The position numbers were made by a program, and so were the translations under genes. From Pomphorhynchus laevis (lineage: Eukaryota; Acanthocephala; Palaeacanthocephala; Echinorhynchida; Pomphorhynchidae), in NCBI GenBank assembly GCA_012934845.2, contig WNNJ02003440.1, positions 62,001-126,000 of the forward strand: a stretch of DNA of 64,000 nucleotides, given 5' to 3'. Positions 46,620-57,632 of this stretch are shown piece after piece (positions within the stretch are counted from its first letter, which is position 1; every line of letters starts with the position of its first letter). The notes beneath the pieces were generated by a model, which saw only the letters and a program-made list of their open reading frames with translations, ran no database searches and was not told the origin of the DNA.

Positions 46620-47489
46620 AAGAAATGTCCATGTCGGCTTTTGACTAAAGAGCAATGTGGATTGCCTTGTGCGATGATTGTTTATTAAATATTGAAGTTA
46701 ATCAAAAATGTCAGTTCAATTTAACATTAGACAAACGATTTTCAGTTTGTTTTTTTAATCAACTAATTTAAATTAAAATTTAATTTAAATTATTTAATCA
46801 AAATTCTTTCAAATTATTAAATTAAATTAAAATATTTTAATTTTTTAGGTATTTTAATGTTACATTAGGCAAATACAATAAGTTCCCAATTTGTATATTT
46901 AATAAAATTGATCAATCTGATTAAAACTTGTCTACAAATTCGTCAAAGTCGAGAAGACTAATTATAAAGTCGCATTTGAATTCTAAACCTGATTCATTTG
47001 TGCAAGACTAAGCATAGCAGGAAATTGACTAATTTGAGATAGAGTAGTATTAAGATCAAAACAGTTCAGCCCCTTCAACTTTATCAAGTTAAGTTAATAT
47101 TCACTTTTCAAAATTGCCTTTAATAATATTAATATTAATAATCTGAGAATATTTATTATTATATGATATAATATAATATTTAATATTTTAAAATTTGACT
47201 CCAAATTCATCAGACCATTTCAAAGACGAGAAGACTAAAGAAGCGATTTAGTGGGTCACCTTACAGGACTTGTGTTGAGGGATTTAAGCGGAGAAACAAA
47301 CGCTATCAAAAATATTTCATTTGGTAATAACAAGCGATGTAATGTTCCGAGGAAGGCGTCAAATATGTAATATTGAAAATTAAATTTTCAAATGATAAGT
47401 TGAAGGCTGATATTATCGAAAGCTTTCGAAAAATCGATTAACACTACAAATACGGACGATTGACTTTAAAAATAAAAGTTGATTTTTAT
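46620..47489. other. Intergenic, no gene seen
   Basis: AT-rich. A CGAGAAGACTA block occurs twice (near 46,951 and 47,229) in similar surroundings, a weak diverged direct repeat. Confidence 0.4.
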
Positions 47490-47700
47490 GATTTACCTAA
47501 CAAATAATTGACTTAAAATATAGTCAATTATATAATTGAAATTTAAATATAAGAATTGTTATGAATTGACTAATATATAACATGCGATGCACAAGAATAA
47601 GGATTAGAGGTCATCAGGAGGAACTGTTATGCTATCAGGTTTCAGCCACTATTCCTCGACTAACCATAGCACAGGGGCCAAATATTCCCCGGTGCTTTGC
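47490..47700 (-). mobile_element. Orphan 3' UTR of permuted PLE
   Basis: The module at about 47,605-47,700 has TGTTATG opposite CATAGCA, so one pair is now U-G. The GC stem is damaged on one side (GCCACT against GGGGCC). Confidence 0.7.
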
Positions 47701-47759
47701 CTGAATCTGTATTATTTATTTTTAACAACTTAAAAATAAATAACTTAACAACGACTTCT

Positions 47760-49075
47760 GTCTTGAATCATCATTTGCCGGAACTTTTCTACATTACGCT
47801 TATACATCCTCAGCAAATGTTAACTGCACTAACGCGGTTACCAAACACGAAATCTATCTGAGATATTATCCCAACTAATGTATTGAAATCTTGCATCCAC
47901 ACACTTCTACCTTATTTATGTAATCTTTTAAATTCGTCAATTCGGTATTCGAAGTATCCCGATTGCTTTAAAGTCGTCATTATACGGCCATTTGTGAAGC
48001 GATCATCTCTCGATTCCATGATTCCTTCGTACAGACCAATTTCTCACCTACCGACAATCTCCAAACTTTTTGAACGTATAATCTTACATCAAATAAGTGA
48101 CTCTGAAGGTAAATAGCCTGTTTCCTTCTCAATCTGCTTATAAACATCATTCAACCCTCACTGCATGCATTCAAATTTTTGACCATTTGTTTGTCGCCAT
48201 TGATAAAAGTCCTATTGATCTTATAGCGTTTGATTTAGTTTCAGCCTTTGATGTTGTTTATCATTAAATTATCCTTGCATGTCTTCGTCACCGATACGGT
48301 TTCACATCTAGTGTTATCAATTTGTTCTAATCATATCTAACTGGTAGATCTTTTAGTGTCGAATCTAATTCAACTTTCTCATCTACTTATCAAATCACTC
48401 GCAGCGTACCTCAAGGTTCTGTTCTTGGACCTCTACTATTCACACTTCTTGATGACCTAACATATATATCCTCTCCTTGTGGTTTTCATTTAATTCAATA
48501 TGCAGACGACATCGTGCTATATGCAGACTGATCCTTCTTGCGTTAATGACCTTGCAGACATTGATTCTGATTGTCTAAATCATCTTTGTAGACATTTGAC
48601 GTCATTACGTTTAGTAATAAATACGAAGAAATATACCGTTATGTTGATAACACCTCACTCTTTGTCTGATCCGAACATTTCAATCAAAATTTCTGACTAT
48701 ACTTTTTACCGGTAGTCACTTCTATGACTATTCTTAGAATTTCATTTGATTCCCACTTGTCATCTCTTCCTTTCATCAGACACAAAGCTCAATGCTGTTT
48801 TCTTATCTTGAGGGACATTAGGCAAGTAAGACATCATCTTGATACTCTCACTACGGTGAAATTAATGAATTCTCTTCTGATTTCCAAACTTGATTATTCT
48901 GTCAGTCTTTTTATTAATTATCCGAAATCATCGCTCAAATCTTTGCAAAGTATTCTAAATTCGGCCGTTAGAGTTATTTTTCGCTTAAGGAAATTCGATC
49001 TCATATCGCGTTATTCTAATTCGCTGTGTTGGCTAGACATCGCGAACCGCATAGGGTTCGTGATAGAACCTTAAT
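47760..49075 (+). mobile_element. CR1/L2-like LINE RT fragment
   Basis: Plus strand, in order: SCIHTLLPYLCNLLNSSIRY, SYRPISHLPTISKLFERIIL, FDLVSAFDVV (palm A), VPQGSVLGPLLF (motif B), FHLIQYADDIVLYAD (motif C) and SLQSILNSAVRVIFRLRKF. All parts of RT are recognisable but the frame is broken several times. More diverged than the elements at 30 and 57 kb. PLE sequence starts directly after it. Confidence 0.8.
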
Positions 49076-49078
49076 ACT

Positions 49079-51345
49079 ATAAAAAACTGTAAATTATTTA
49101 TTTTAGAATATATCGAAGAAAACATCAATATTAAATCAAAAACTTAGAAAAAGAAGATTTTTGGATTAAAACGATTAATTCCATGTACCCATTAGGATTG
49201 AATGACGTGGTACAAGGAATTGGCAGAAGTAGTATAATACATAATATATTATAATAATTCGGTTAAACGCAAACCAAGAAGTCGGCGATAAAAAGAATAA
49301 GAAAAATAGTTAAAAATATTAAAAAGGATATGTATATAAATGAACAATTAGAAATATTAAAACAACTTTAACAGATAATAAGCTAAAAGATCTTTATGTA
49401 AATATAAGGAGTTTTTCTAAAGATATCATATGTTCAATAAATTAAAAGTTAATTAACGATTATGATAGGCTAAGTTGTATAATAGACAGTTATTGTAATA
49501 TAAAATACTATAATCGGACAATAAATGTTAATAATAACAATAGAAAATATACATTAACCATAAACTTTATTAATAACTGCATAGATAACATAAATATAGC
49601 CGGACTTTTAAATAATTCTAAAAGTAAAGAAATAATAGGGTCAGATTTAAGTAAATATATTCGGACGAAAAATTTGTAATTATAATAAAGAATTAAAATC
49701 AATATGTAACGATAATATTAGAAACAATGGAAACAGAATGCAATTGTAAAAGTCTTAGTTTTGATAAAATAAATAATGGATAAGGTATAAAAGTTGAATA
49801 AGATAATAAAACTATACCTATATTATATTGGAATCCTAAATTACATAAAAATCCAATAAAACCTAGGTTCATATGTAGTGCGTTTAAATGTACATTAAAA
49901 CCACTTTCTGTCTATATGAATAAAATACTTAAAGTAATTGAATCACACTTTAAAAAATATTGCAAGGTAATCGAAATTAGTACTGGTATAAAACACTATT
50001 TCAGTATTAATTCTACAAAAGAATTTTTAGAACAGACAAAAGGAATAAATTTTCAAAATATAAATACATACGATTTTAGTACGCCTTATACAAATCTAGA
50101 TTTAGTAGATATTAAAATTAGTAGTTAATAATTTTAAAATTAAAAATTAAATAATTTTAAAATTAATAATTTTAAAATTAAAATTATTATCTATTTAGTA
50201 GATATTAGTAAAATTAATTAACCTTATATTCGGAAAAAGATATACATATATATGTTATAATAATTAAAACGCCTATCTAACAAAAATTAAACCATCAAGT
50301 AAATATAAATATATGGATAAAATTGAATTAATAGAATCCTTAAATATTTTGATAAATCAAAATTATTTACAAGCAGGGACATCTATATTTAGACAAGTAA
50401 AAGGTGTTCCAATAGGAGGTGATAGTAGCCCAATTGTAGCTCCCTTTTTTTAAGCTTTTTAGAATATAAATTTGTTCATAACTGTTTAAAAGCTAAATCT
50501 AGACAATATAAATATATGAAATATGTTTCGATACATTGATGATATATGTGTATTTAATTCTAATAATTTGTTTTTCAATTAGTGAACAAATTCATCCAGA
50601 ATGCCTTATTCTTAACAAAACCAATATTAGTGATAAAGAAGGTGTATATCTAGATATGAACATTAAATTAACATTAACTAAAACTACTATTAATTTATAT
50701 CGTAAAGATGACATATTTAAATTTACAAGAAACATATTTTTTCATGATCATTCATGAATACCATATAATATAAAATATAATACATAATGAAATTTTAAGA
50801 ATTGCAACACTATGTAATGATATGGTCTTTCTTCAAAATCATTTAAATAATTTAATAGATACATATTTTAAACTAGGTTACTATAAAAATAACATCAAGC
50901 AGAAAATAGTAAAATATATAAATCAACACAATAATATAAAGAATAAATTTAAACTCTTAAGTGGCAAATTTTTATGAATGAATAATAAATAATATACTTT
51001 GTATTAGAATAAGATACTAGATAGTTATTTCAGAGGAAATACATCATTAGCATGTATTTGGCTCCGCTGCTATGTTGGGTAGAGGAGTTATGGGCCGAAA
51101 CCTGATAGAATAGCAGTACCTCCTGATGAGCTCTAATTCTTATGCTGATTCAACGTCTGTTATTTATTAGTCAATTCATAAAAATGTTGTTTATTTTAAA
51201 TTTCAATTTTGTAACTTGATTTAAATTATAGAAAATCTAAAAAACAAATATTAATTTATTATTTAAATATTAAATTTTGATTTAGCATTATTATGTTTTG
51301 TTTATTTTAAAATTATATTAAATACGTAGACTCAGTTAGCTGATT
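49079..51345 (+). mobile_element. Permuted PLE, internally deleted copy (twin of 16.7 kb)
   Basis: Same start region and same internal deletions as 16,722-18,795, but with a better RT end and 3' UTR. The module is at about 51,020-51,130 and the terminus at 51,324-51,345. An extra AT-rich insert with repeated AATTTTAAAATTA sits near 50,125-50,200. Confidence 0.85.
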
Positions 51346-51807
51346 TAATTATGTAAATAGTAAAATATATAAATCAACACAATAATATTAAAAATATATT
51401 TAAAATCATTAGCTGAAAATTTTTATGGATGGATAATAAATGATATACTTTGCATTGGTATAAGACACTTGGAAACCAAATTATATCATTAAAAATCAGT
51501 CATTTGCACATGTTTGGCCCCGCTGCTATGTTGGGTTTATATGCATCCATAAAAATATCATCAAACAGAAAATAGTAAATATATAAATCAACACAATAAT
51601 ATAAAGAATAAATTGAAACTCTTAAGTGGCAAATTTTTATGGATGGATAATAAATAATATACTTTGTATTAGAATAAGATACTAGATAGTTTTATCAGAG
51701 GAAATTCTTAATAAACATTATTATTCTTAAGAATGTTTCATTTCTCATTTTCATTCTTAATAAATGAAAGATAAGGCATATATCTGATAAGAACATAAAA
51801 TTAACAT
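51346..51807 (+). mobile_element. PLE 3' fragments repeated head-to-tail
   Basis: Two short RT-end plus UTR pieces, the same arrangement as 5,280-5,700 including the TGAAAGATAAGGCATATATC segment, so the two loci share a common source. Confidence 0.75.
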
Positions 51808-51808
51808 C

Positions 51809-51910
51809 AATTAAGAGTGATTGTTCAATCACTCTTAATTACAATTTACACAATTTATTCTTTAAATTGTGTTCAATCACTGTACACAATTTATTCTTTA
51901 TAAATTGTGT
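51809..51910. repeat. Chain of three palindromes at a PLE junction
   Basis: Arms: AATTAAGAGTGATTG (51,809-51,840), ACACAATTT (51,848-51,872) and ACACAATTTAT (51,884-51,910). They lie where a plus-strand copy meets a minus-strand copy tail to tail. Confidence 0.9.
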
Positions 51911-53050
51911 TGATTTATATATTTTACTATTTTCTGCTTGATGTTATTTTTATAGTAACCTAGTTTAAAATATGTATCTATTAAATTATTTAAATGATTT
52001 TGAAGAAAGCCAATATCATTACATATTGTTGCAATTCTTAAAATTTCATTATTTAATGTATTATATTTTATATTATATGGTATGCATGAATGCTCATGCA
52101 AAAATATGTTTCTTGTAAATTTAAATATGTCATCTTTACGATATAAATTAATAGTAGTTTTAGTTAATGTTAATTTAATGTTCATATCTAGATATACACC
52201 TTCTTTATCATTAATATTGGTTTTGTTAAGAATAAGGCTTTCTGGATAAATGTGCTCACTAATTGAATAAAAATTATTAGAATTAAATACACATATATCA
52301 TCAATGTATCGAAACATATATTTCATATATATTTATTGTTTAGATTTTGTTTTTACACAGTTATGAACAAATTCATACTCTATAAAGCTTAAAAACAAGT
52401 CAGCTATAATTGGGCTACTATTACCACACATTGGAAAACCTTTTACTTGTCTAAATATAGATTCCCTACTTTTAAATAATTTGATTTATCAAAATATTTA
52501 AGGATTCTATTAATTCAATTTTATCCATATATTTATATTTATTTGATGGTTTAATTTTTGTTAGATAGGCGTTATAATTATTATAACATATATATGTATA
52601 TCTTTTTCCGAATATAAGATTAATAAATTTTACTAACGCTTATTAATATCTACTAAATCTAGATTTGTATAAAGAGTACTAAAATCGTATGTATTTATAT
52701 TTTGAAAATTTATTCCTTTTGTCTGTTCTAAAAATTCTTTCGTATAATTAATAGTGAAATAGTGTTTTATGCCAGTATTAATTTCGATTACCTTGCAATA
52801 TTTTTAAAGTGTGCTTTAATTACTTTAAGTATTTTATTTATATAAACCGAAAGTGTTTTTATGTACATTTAAAAGCACTACATATGAACCCAGGTTTTAT
52901 TGAATTTTTATGTAATTTTAGATTCCAATATAATATAGGTATTGTTTTATTATCTAATACAATTTTCATACCCCCTTTTATCTATTGTAGAACAATGACT
53001 TGTAATAATCGTTTTTAAACTTAAATAACTACATTCATATATTGTGTTTA
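51898..53050 (-). mobile_element. Permuted PLE, RT region only
   Basis: Minus strand from about 53,050 (RT entry region) through palm A, B and C to the C-terminal end near 51,898. The frame 52,326-51,898 has FRYIDDICVF. Truncated at both ends; no 3' UTR on this copy. Confidence 0.82.
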
Positions 53051-53990
53051 TATTATTTTATTATATATAATAAAACAATATTTTATTTTGGACAATTAAA
53101 ATCATCTCAAGTTCTTCGTAAGTAAAGATTCGTGTGTTGATGATTTTTAATTTATTATAAAGTAAAATATGCTTTATAATTTCAGAAATTGTGATGGCTT
53201 TGCTGTTTTATCACTTGCATTAATTTTGTTCATAGTCTTATAAAGATGAAGGACTTTTATTATTAAATGACTTAAAGAAAATAACAAGAGTGATAACTCT
53301 TAACAATAACTAATAATAATAACTCTTTTATAACTCTTTAATAATTAAGAGTTTTTTTATATACCTGATTTATTGTATATGCATTGTAATTTGTGTAATT
53401 CCGCGGGCGTAGTGATTGTATACACTTTAGATTGTATGTATAATAGATTGTGTATATTAATCTTGTAAGTAATGTATGTTATTTTATCTCAAACATTTTT
53501 TAAGCTCAATAATAAATTAATAATAAATTAATAACTATAATAATAATTTTTTTATATATACCTGATTTATTTCAAAAATTACATTCAAGGTATCCCGCAA
53601 ATGGGCTCATTTAAAACAAACAAAATTAAATATTATAATAGTATAAAATCTTAAATTATAATTTTGTTTTTATATATTTTTTAAATATTATTATTACTAC
53701 AGGTATATTATTACTACAATAAATATTTATTTATTGTAAAAATTTATATAAAAGAAATTTTCTCGTTTGGATAATTTATTATGCCTAAACATAGAATATC
53801 TCGATATCCCGGATTAGCAAAATCTTTAATTTATTGCGAAGCAATAAAATTATATTTATTTTGTGTTATATTTCTAATAATAATTGTTTTAATTTACCTG
53901 ATTTATTTCAAAAATTGAATTAAAGGAATCCTACAAATGGGCTCATTTTTAACAATTAAAATAAGTATTCATTTGATGTAATCACCGTCT
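53051..53990. other. AT-rich, with a ~55-bp direct repeat
   Basis: ACCTGATTTATTTCAAAAATT followed by CAAATGGGCTCATTT occurs at about 53,561-53,615 and 53,898-53,955, with a partial copy at 53,364. Nothing coding was recognised. Confidence 0.55.
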
Positions 53991-54377
53991 CCGTATTGGA
54001 ATGTTGCCAGAATGGCGCAGGATCTTTGATCTTGATGCTCATAAGCAAACCGATACCATTCTAGCCGAAGATATGCCGATTGATGTGCGCAAAGCGCTCA
54101 TCTAATCACTATAGTCTGTTCCTTTTTTATCTGATATTTTTCTAGCTAAGTTCTTCAGCAAAGCAGACGCTGCCGGTCCAATAGCGCCATTGGTCGAAAC
54201 TACGAATGGAGAAAAGGATGCATTTTCAATATCAATAATTCGTTCTTCGTATTTCGCTCGCTTTCTGCTTTCGTGATATTCAAATACAGCGGATGGTGAC
54301 TTAATGGTATAGGATGGTGCAAGATTATTGAAGATACAAACGTCGATGAACGTTCGCTCCATCCTAGTTCCAAAAAG

Positions 54378-55001
54378 TCAATTGCACACAATATCTGCTC
54401 GAGCTTTAGGTGTGGGAGTTGTCGTACTGGTCAAAAAGTTGTAGCATTCGGGTACTGCTGACAAGCACGGTTCCAAGGCAACACAGCTACATGCAGTGGA
54501 CAAATATCTAGATAGTGTATCTCGAATCTCGTTATGTCTAATTATTGTCAAGGCACCCCTACGACACGATAACGCATGACAGCAAGACATCTCTGATCCA
54601 CAGATGCATATACCCGATATGTCGTTTGGTGTCCATCCATACCGTGCTGCGACAGCATCTTGAAATTCATGATGTGACAGGTGGAATGATTTAAACGATA
54701 GTGGACGGATTGTTAACCAGCTGGATGCGCCCTTCAAACTAGCGTACTGTAAAATATTTTCCGCATCCTCGAATAATCTGACGATATCAGCTCTTTTGGC
54801 TCTGGCAGTGGCTAAGTTTGTTCTGGTTATAAGTCTTCGGGCCTCATGTTGGTCATCAATTAATTCGGAAAAACTCAAATCTTTTGAGTAGTTGGACGTT
54901 AAAATTCTTGATGACTCAAACTGCGATACTGCTTCCACGATATGACTTCTTATGCCAAGACCACCAATGAACGTTGGTAATGCAATAATTTGCTTCTGCA
55001 T
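54378..55001 (-). CDS. LINE C-terminal Cys-His region (fragment)
   Basis: 207 residues. GICICGSEMSCCHALSCRRG is a Cys/His knuckle followed by LTIIRHNEIRDTLSRYL, a block common in this type of RT protein after the thumb. KARADIV at its end is the first acidic motif of the nuclease-like domain. Confidence 0.7.
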   Translation of the reverse strand: MQKQIIALPTFIGGLGIRSHIVEAVSQFESSRILTSNYSKDLSFSELIDDQHEARRLITRTNLATARAKRADIVRLFEDAENILQYASLKGASSWLTIRPLSFKSFHLSHHEFQDAVAARYGWTPNDISGICICGSEMSCCHALSCRRGALTIIRHNEIRDTLSRYLSTACSCVALEPCLSAVPECYNFLTSTTTPTPKARADIVCN

Positions 55002-55037
55002 GTCAGATAGTTCGGTGTTGACAAGTATTTGTACAAA

Positions 55038-55682
55038 TTATCCATAAATCTCATCGTGTAATGGTTGCATGCTTTCAGGAGTGATTTTGGTCGTCCTTGA
55101 AATGTGTATCCACTTTGATTGGGCTCCATATACGAATGCAGAATAAGCCGAGTGTGCATCAAACCTAGCAGCGTCAGTCAGCTTAGTGATTAGAGAGATA
55201 GACTTTGAAATCCGGCTGTGTACATCAGATTGTTTATATGTTGACGAACCAATAGGAGAACCAAGGATAACCAACCCATCTGTCACGACTTCTATGCTCG
55301 TTCCTGTAAACGCTGACTTTTCGAGATCTTCATTATTAGGATGTATCAACAGCTTCGACTTTTCTGGATTTACAATATAGCCGTAATTAGGACCGTTGTC
55401 TGCAAGCCATTCCCACGCCTTGTGCAGTGTAGAAACGCTACCAATAAATGAAGCATCATCCGCATACCATCTCTGGAAAAGGCCGGGAACTGAGGCTTGT
55501 AGACGATGAATAAGCACCAACGAAGATACGGCAAAAGCCGCCATTGCCAAAGGGTCCCCTTGTGTTAGGCCTTCTTGTGCCATGATAATATCGCCTTCCC
55601 CGATAAGCTGCGTATTATGTGAATATGTATTGTAAAGTGGCACAGATAAAGCTGGACATACCATCCCAACATTTGCCAGCAA
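55038..55682 (-). CDS. LINE RT palm B-C (fragment)
   Basis: GLTQGDPLAMAAFAVSSLVLI is motif B and QRWYADDASFIGS motif C with both Asp, followed by NYGYIVNPEKSKLLI of the palm end. 214 residues. Confidence 0.78.
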   Translation of the reverse strand: MLANVGMVCPALSVPLYNTYSHNTQLIGEGDIIMAQEGLTQGDPLAMAAFAVSSLVLIHRLQASVPGLFQRWYADDASFIGSVSTLHKAWEWLADNGPNYGYIVNPEKSKLLIHPNNEDLEKSAFTGTSIEVVTDGLVILGSPIGSSTYKQSDVHSRISKSISLITKLTDAARFDAHSAYSAFVYGAQSKWIHISRTTKITPESMQPLHDEIYG

Positions 55683-56860
55683 TAGTTTCCTATTGACACA
55701 ATTGAAAGCATTCGCTGCATCGATATAGCAAGTAAGCCAACCATATTGCTTCTCGAGAATTCACTGTTTATGCTACGAATCGCATATTCAATACCTGCCT
55801 GCTGACCGGCACAAAGTTGCATAACGCCTGCTACTGCTTGCAATTTTGGGGAAGCAACTTCGAGAATAACCTTACCAATCAATCGTCGGACGACCTCGCC
55901 AACTCCTATTGGCCTAATCCCTGGTTTTTTATTGAGTGCGATTATCCTGCTGGCCGTGAATGCCTCCATATGGGTGGGGTTTGTTGCTTCTGTGGCAATT
56001 TTATAAGCCATGTCAGCTAAAACATCGGCAAGACGTTGCGAGTGAGTCTTGAAACTGCTCAATAACGTTTTCATTATAACAGCAGTCATTCCGGATGTAC
56101 CCGCACCGCCTTGTAATTTTTTAGCAGCTTTCATTATCCTGGTTCTATCAACAACTGTGTATTCAACTGGGTAATGAGAAATACTCCCACTGAGACTATT
56201 TTCTTGGAGAGTGACCTCTTCCACGTCTCTGGCAGCGGGATGAAGATCTAGCAGAATATTCTTAATCGTCTGTCCATTCAGTTCGTCGTTCATCTTGAAC
56301 AAGGCTGGTTCGTAAGACTCTTTTATGGTAAGACTATTAAGCGCACCTCTTGTGTTTCCGGATTGCATGAGCCGAGAAAATGATTTTAAGCAGTCATTGT
56401 GCTTCGTACGTTGTTTTCTAGTCTGAGCATTCACGGCATTTTGAAGAACAATACCTTCATCTCGCAAGGCTATGAAATCACCTTTCTGCCATGCATCCAA
56501 GCGTATTTCAAGAGCTTTTCGCAACGCGGCTGTTTTTCTCGTCGGTAATCTTTGGAGTAATAGCTGACACATTACAGCTGCCTCTTTCAATGCAGTTGGT
56601 TGTTCAGGATGGTTGTTAGTGAATTTACTGTAAGCCGTAGTCAAAAGGTCAACGAACCTATTACTGACATCACAAATTGGGGGATGAAAGAGGTTTGGTA
56701 TCCATGTTCTAATTTCGTCATAAATTGTTGATATGGTTGGTAGATGAAGAAGACATGTTATTTGCGGTTTGTTAGGAGCTGATGTAATCTGAACGCTTGA
56801 CAACGGTTGATTAATGTCGTCGCCAATAAACTCATTAGTGCGTGCATGTTGTCTCTCCAT
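55565..56860 (-). CDS. LINE N-terminal region and RT fingers
   Basis: 431 residues from MERQHARTNEF. A KKLQGGAGTSGMTAVIMK block and RIIALNKKPGIRPIGVGEVV (RT fingers) are clear; the frame is lost just past palm A, where the sequence resumes in the neighbouring frame. The N-terminal 200 residues show no domain that I recognise. Confidence 0.72.
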   Translation of the reverse strand: MERQHARTNEFIGDDINQPLSSVQITSAPNKPQITCLLHLPTISTIYDEIRTWIPNLFHPPICDVSNRFVDLLTTAYSKFTNNHPEQPTALKEAAVMCQLLLQRLPTRKTAALRKALEIRLDAWQKGDFIALRDEGIVLQNAVNAQTRKQRTKHNDCLKSFSRLMQSGNTRGALNSLTIKESYEPALFKMNDELNGQTIKNILLDLHPAARDVEEVTLQENSLSGSISHYPVEYTVVDRTRIMKAAKKLQGGAGTSGMTAVIMKTLLSSFKTHSQRLADVLADMAYKIATEATNPTHMEAFTASRIIALNKKPGIRPIGVGEVVRRLIGKVILEVASPKLQAVAGVMQLCAGQQAGIEYAIRSINSEFSRSNMVGLLAISMQRMLSIVSIGNYCWQMLGWYVQLYLCHFTIHIHIIRSLSGKAILSWHKKA

Positions 56861-56889
56861 ATTGAAATCGTATTAAAAAATAACATCTA

Positions 56890-57310
56890 TCCATATGCAA
56901 ATAAATTGAAATCGTTCGACAATCATCTGACGTTGTTTCTCATCATGGTCATTCATTAGCAACAATTGGCACTTTCGCGAATTCAAGTAGAGACCAAGTT
57001 TTAAAGAGTCATTAACTATTTGACTTAGATCAGACGTTTCAAATGGATCACCCCGATGGTTGCGTTATCCAAATACCAGCCGTTAAAGTGCGCCTTAAGT
57101 GAGTGTACTAGTAGGTTGACGGCTAGAGCAAAACCTATGGGCCCGAGGGGGCTCCTTGTTGCAATCCTGACTCTGGACATATAATTTGGTCTTCATACAC
57201 GAGTGGGGTTTTTTATCCGTATGCAATGTAAAAGTATGGCAATGCTTCAGGTGCATGATTCTTCACCGCATCGAATAGGGCTATGCAACTGACAGTGTTG
57301 AAAGCATCTT
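56890..57310 (-). mobile_element. RT fragment of another LINE-type element
   Basis: The minus strand reads AFNTVSCIALFDAVKNHAPEA (palm A), SGLQQGAPS (motif B), HFNGWYLDNATIGG (changed motif C) and LKLGLYLNSRKCQLL. Different from the LINE it adjoins. Broken. Confidence 0.6.
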
Positions 57311-57544
57311 TAAGTTAATTTCTAGTTAATTATTATAATTAAAATAATGTTAATATTCTATTAATAAACTACTATCTTATTACTTATAGATTAGCTGTTA
57401 TAAAACTTTATTTTACAAAACAATGATTTCTTTTAAATTATTTACCTATAATTTTATTTTAATTTAAAAAGTGATATTTTGTAAAAAAATAATTTAAAGT
57501 ATTTAACGTTTTTATGATAAAAGATTATATGTAAAAAGTATAAT
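57311..57544. other. AT-rich spacer
   Basis: No feature seen. Confidence 0.4.
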
Positions 57545-57632
57545 AATACAAAATTTAATAATACAAATTTATTTAATGTGGCAAATGCGTACAAGCTGTA
57601 CGCTTACAAGTCCACAAACAAAAATGAGAAAG

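Larger units (their letters stand above)
54102..56872 (-). mobile_element. LINE with RT, Cys-His knuckle and C-terminal nuclease
   Basis: Reads from 56,860 to 54,102 on the minus strand: an N-terminal region, RT, then a CICGSEMSCCHALSCRRG knuckle, then a nuclease-like domain (KARADIVCN, ERTFIDVCIFN, FEYHESRKRAKYEERI). Frame changes near 55,650, 55,020 and 54,370 break it. The layout suits site-selective LINEs with a restriction-like endonuclease; the exact clade was not determined. Confidence 0.75.

Noticed and set aside
53561-53955. Pair of short direct repeats as ends of an LTR element
   Set aside because: The repeats are ~55 bp and diverged, with no coding sequence, primer site or polypurine tract between them.
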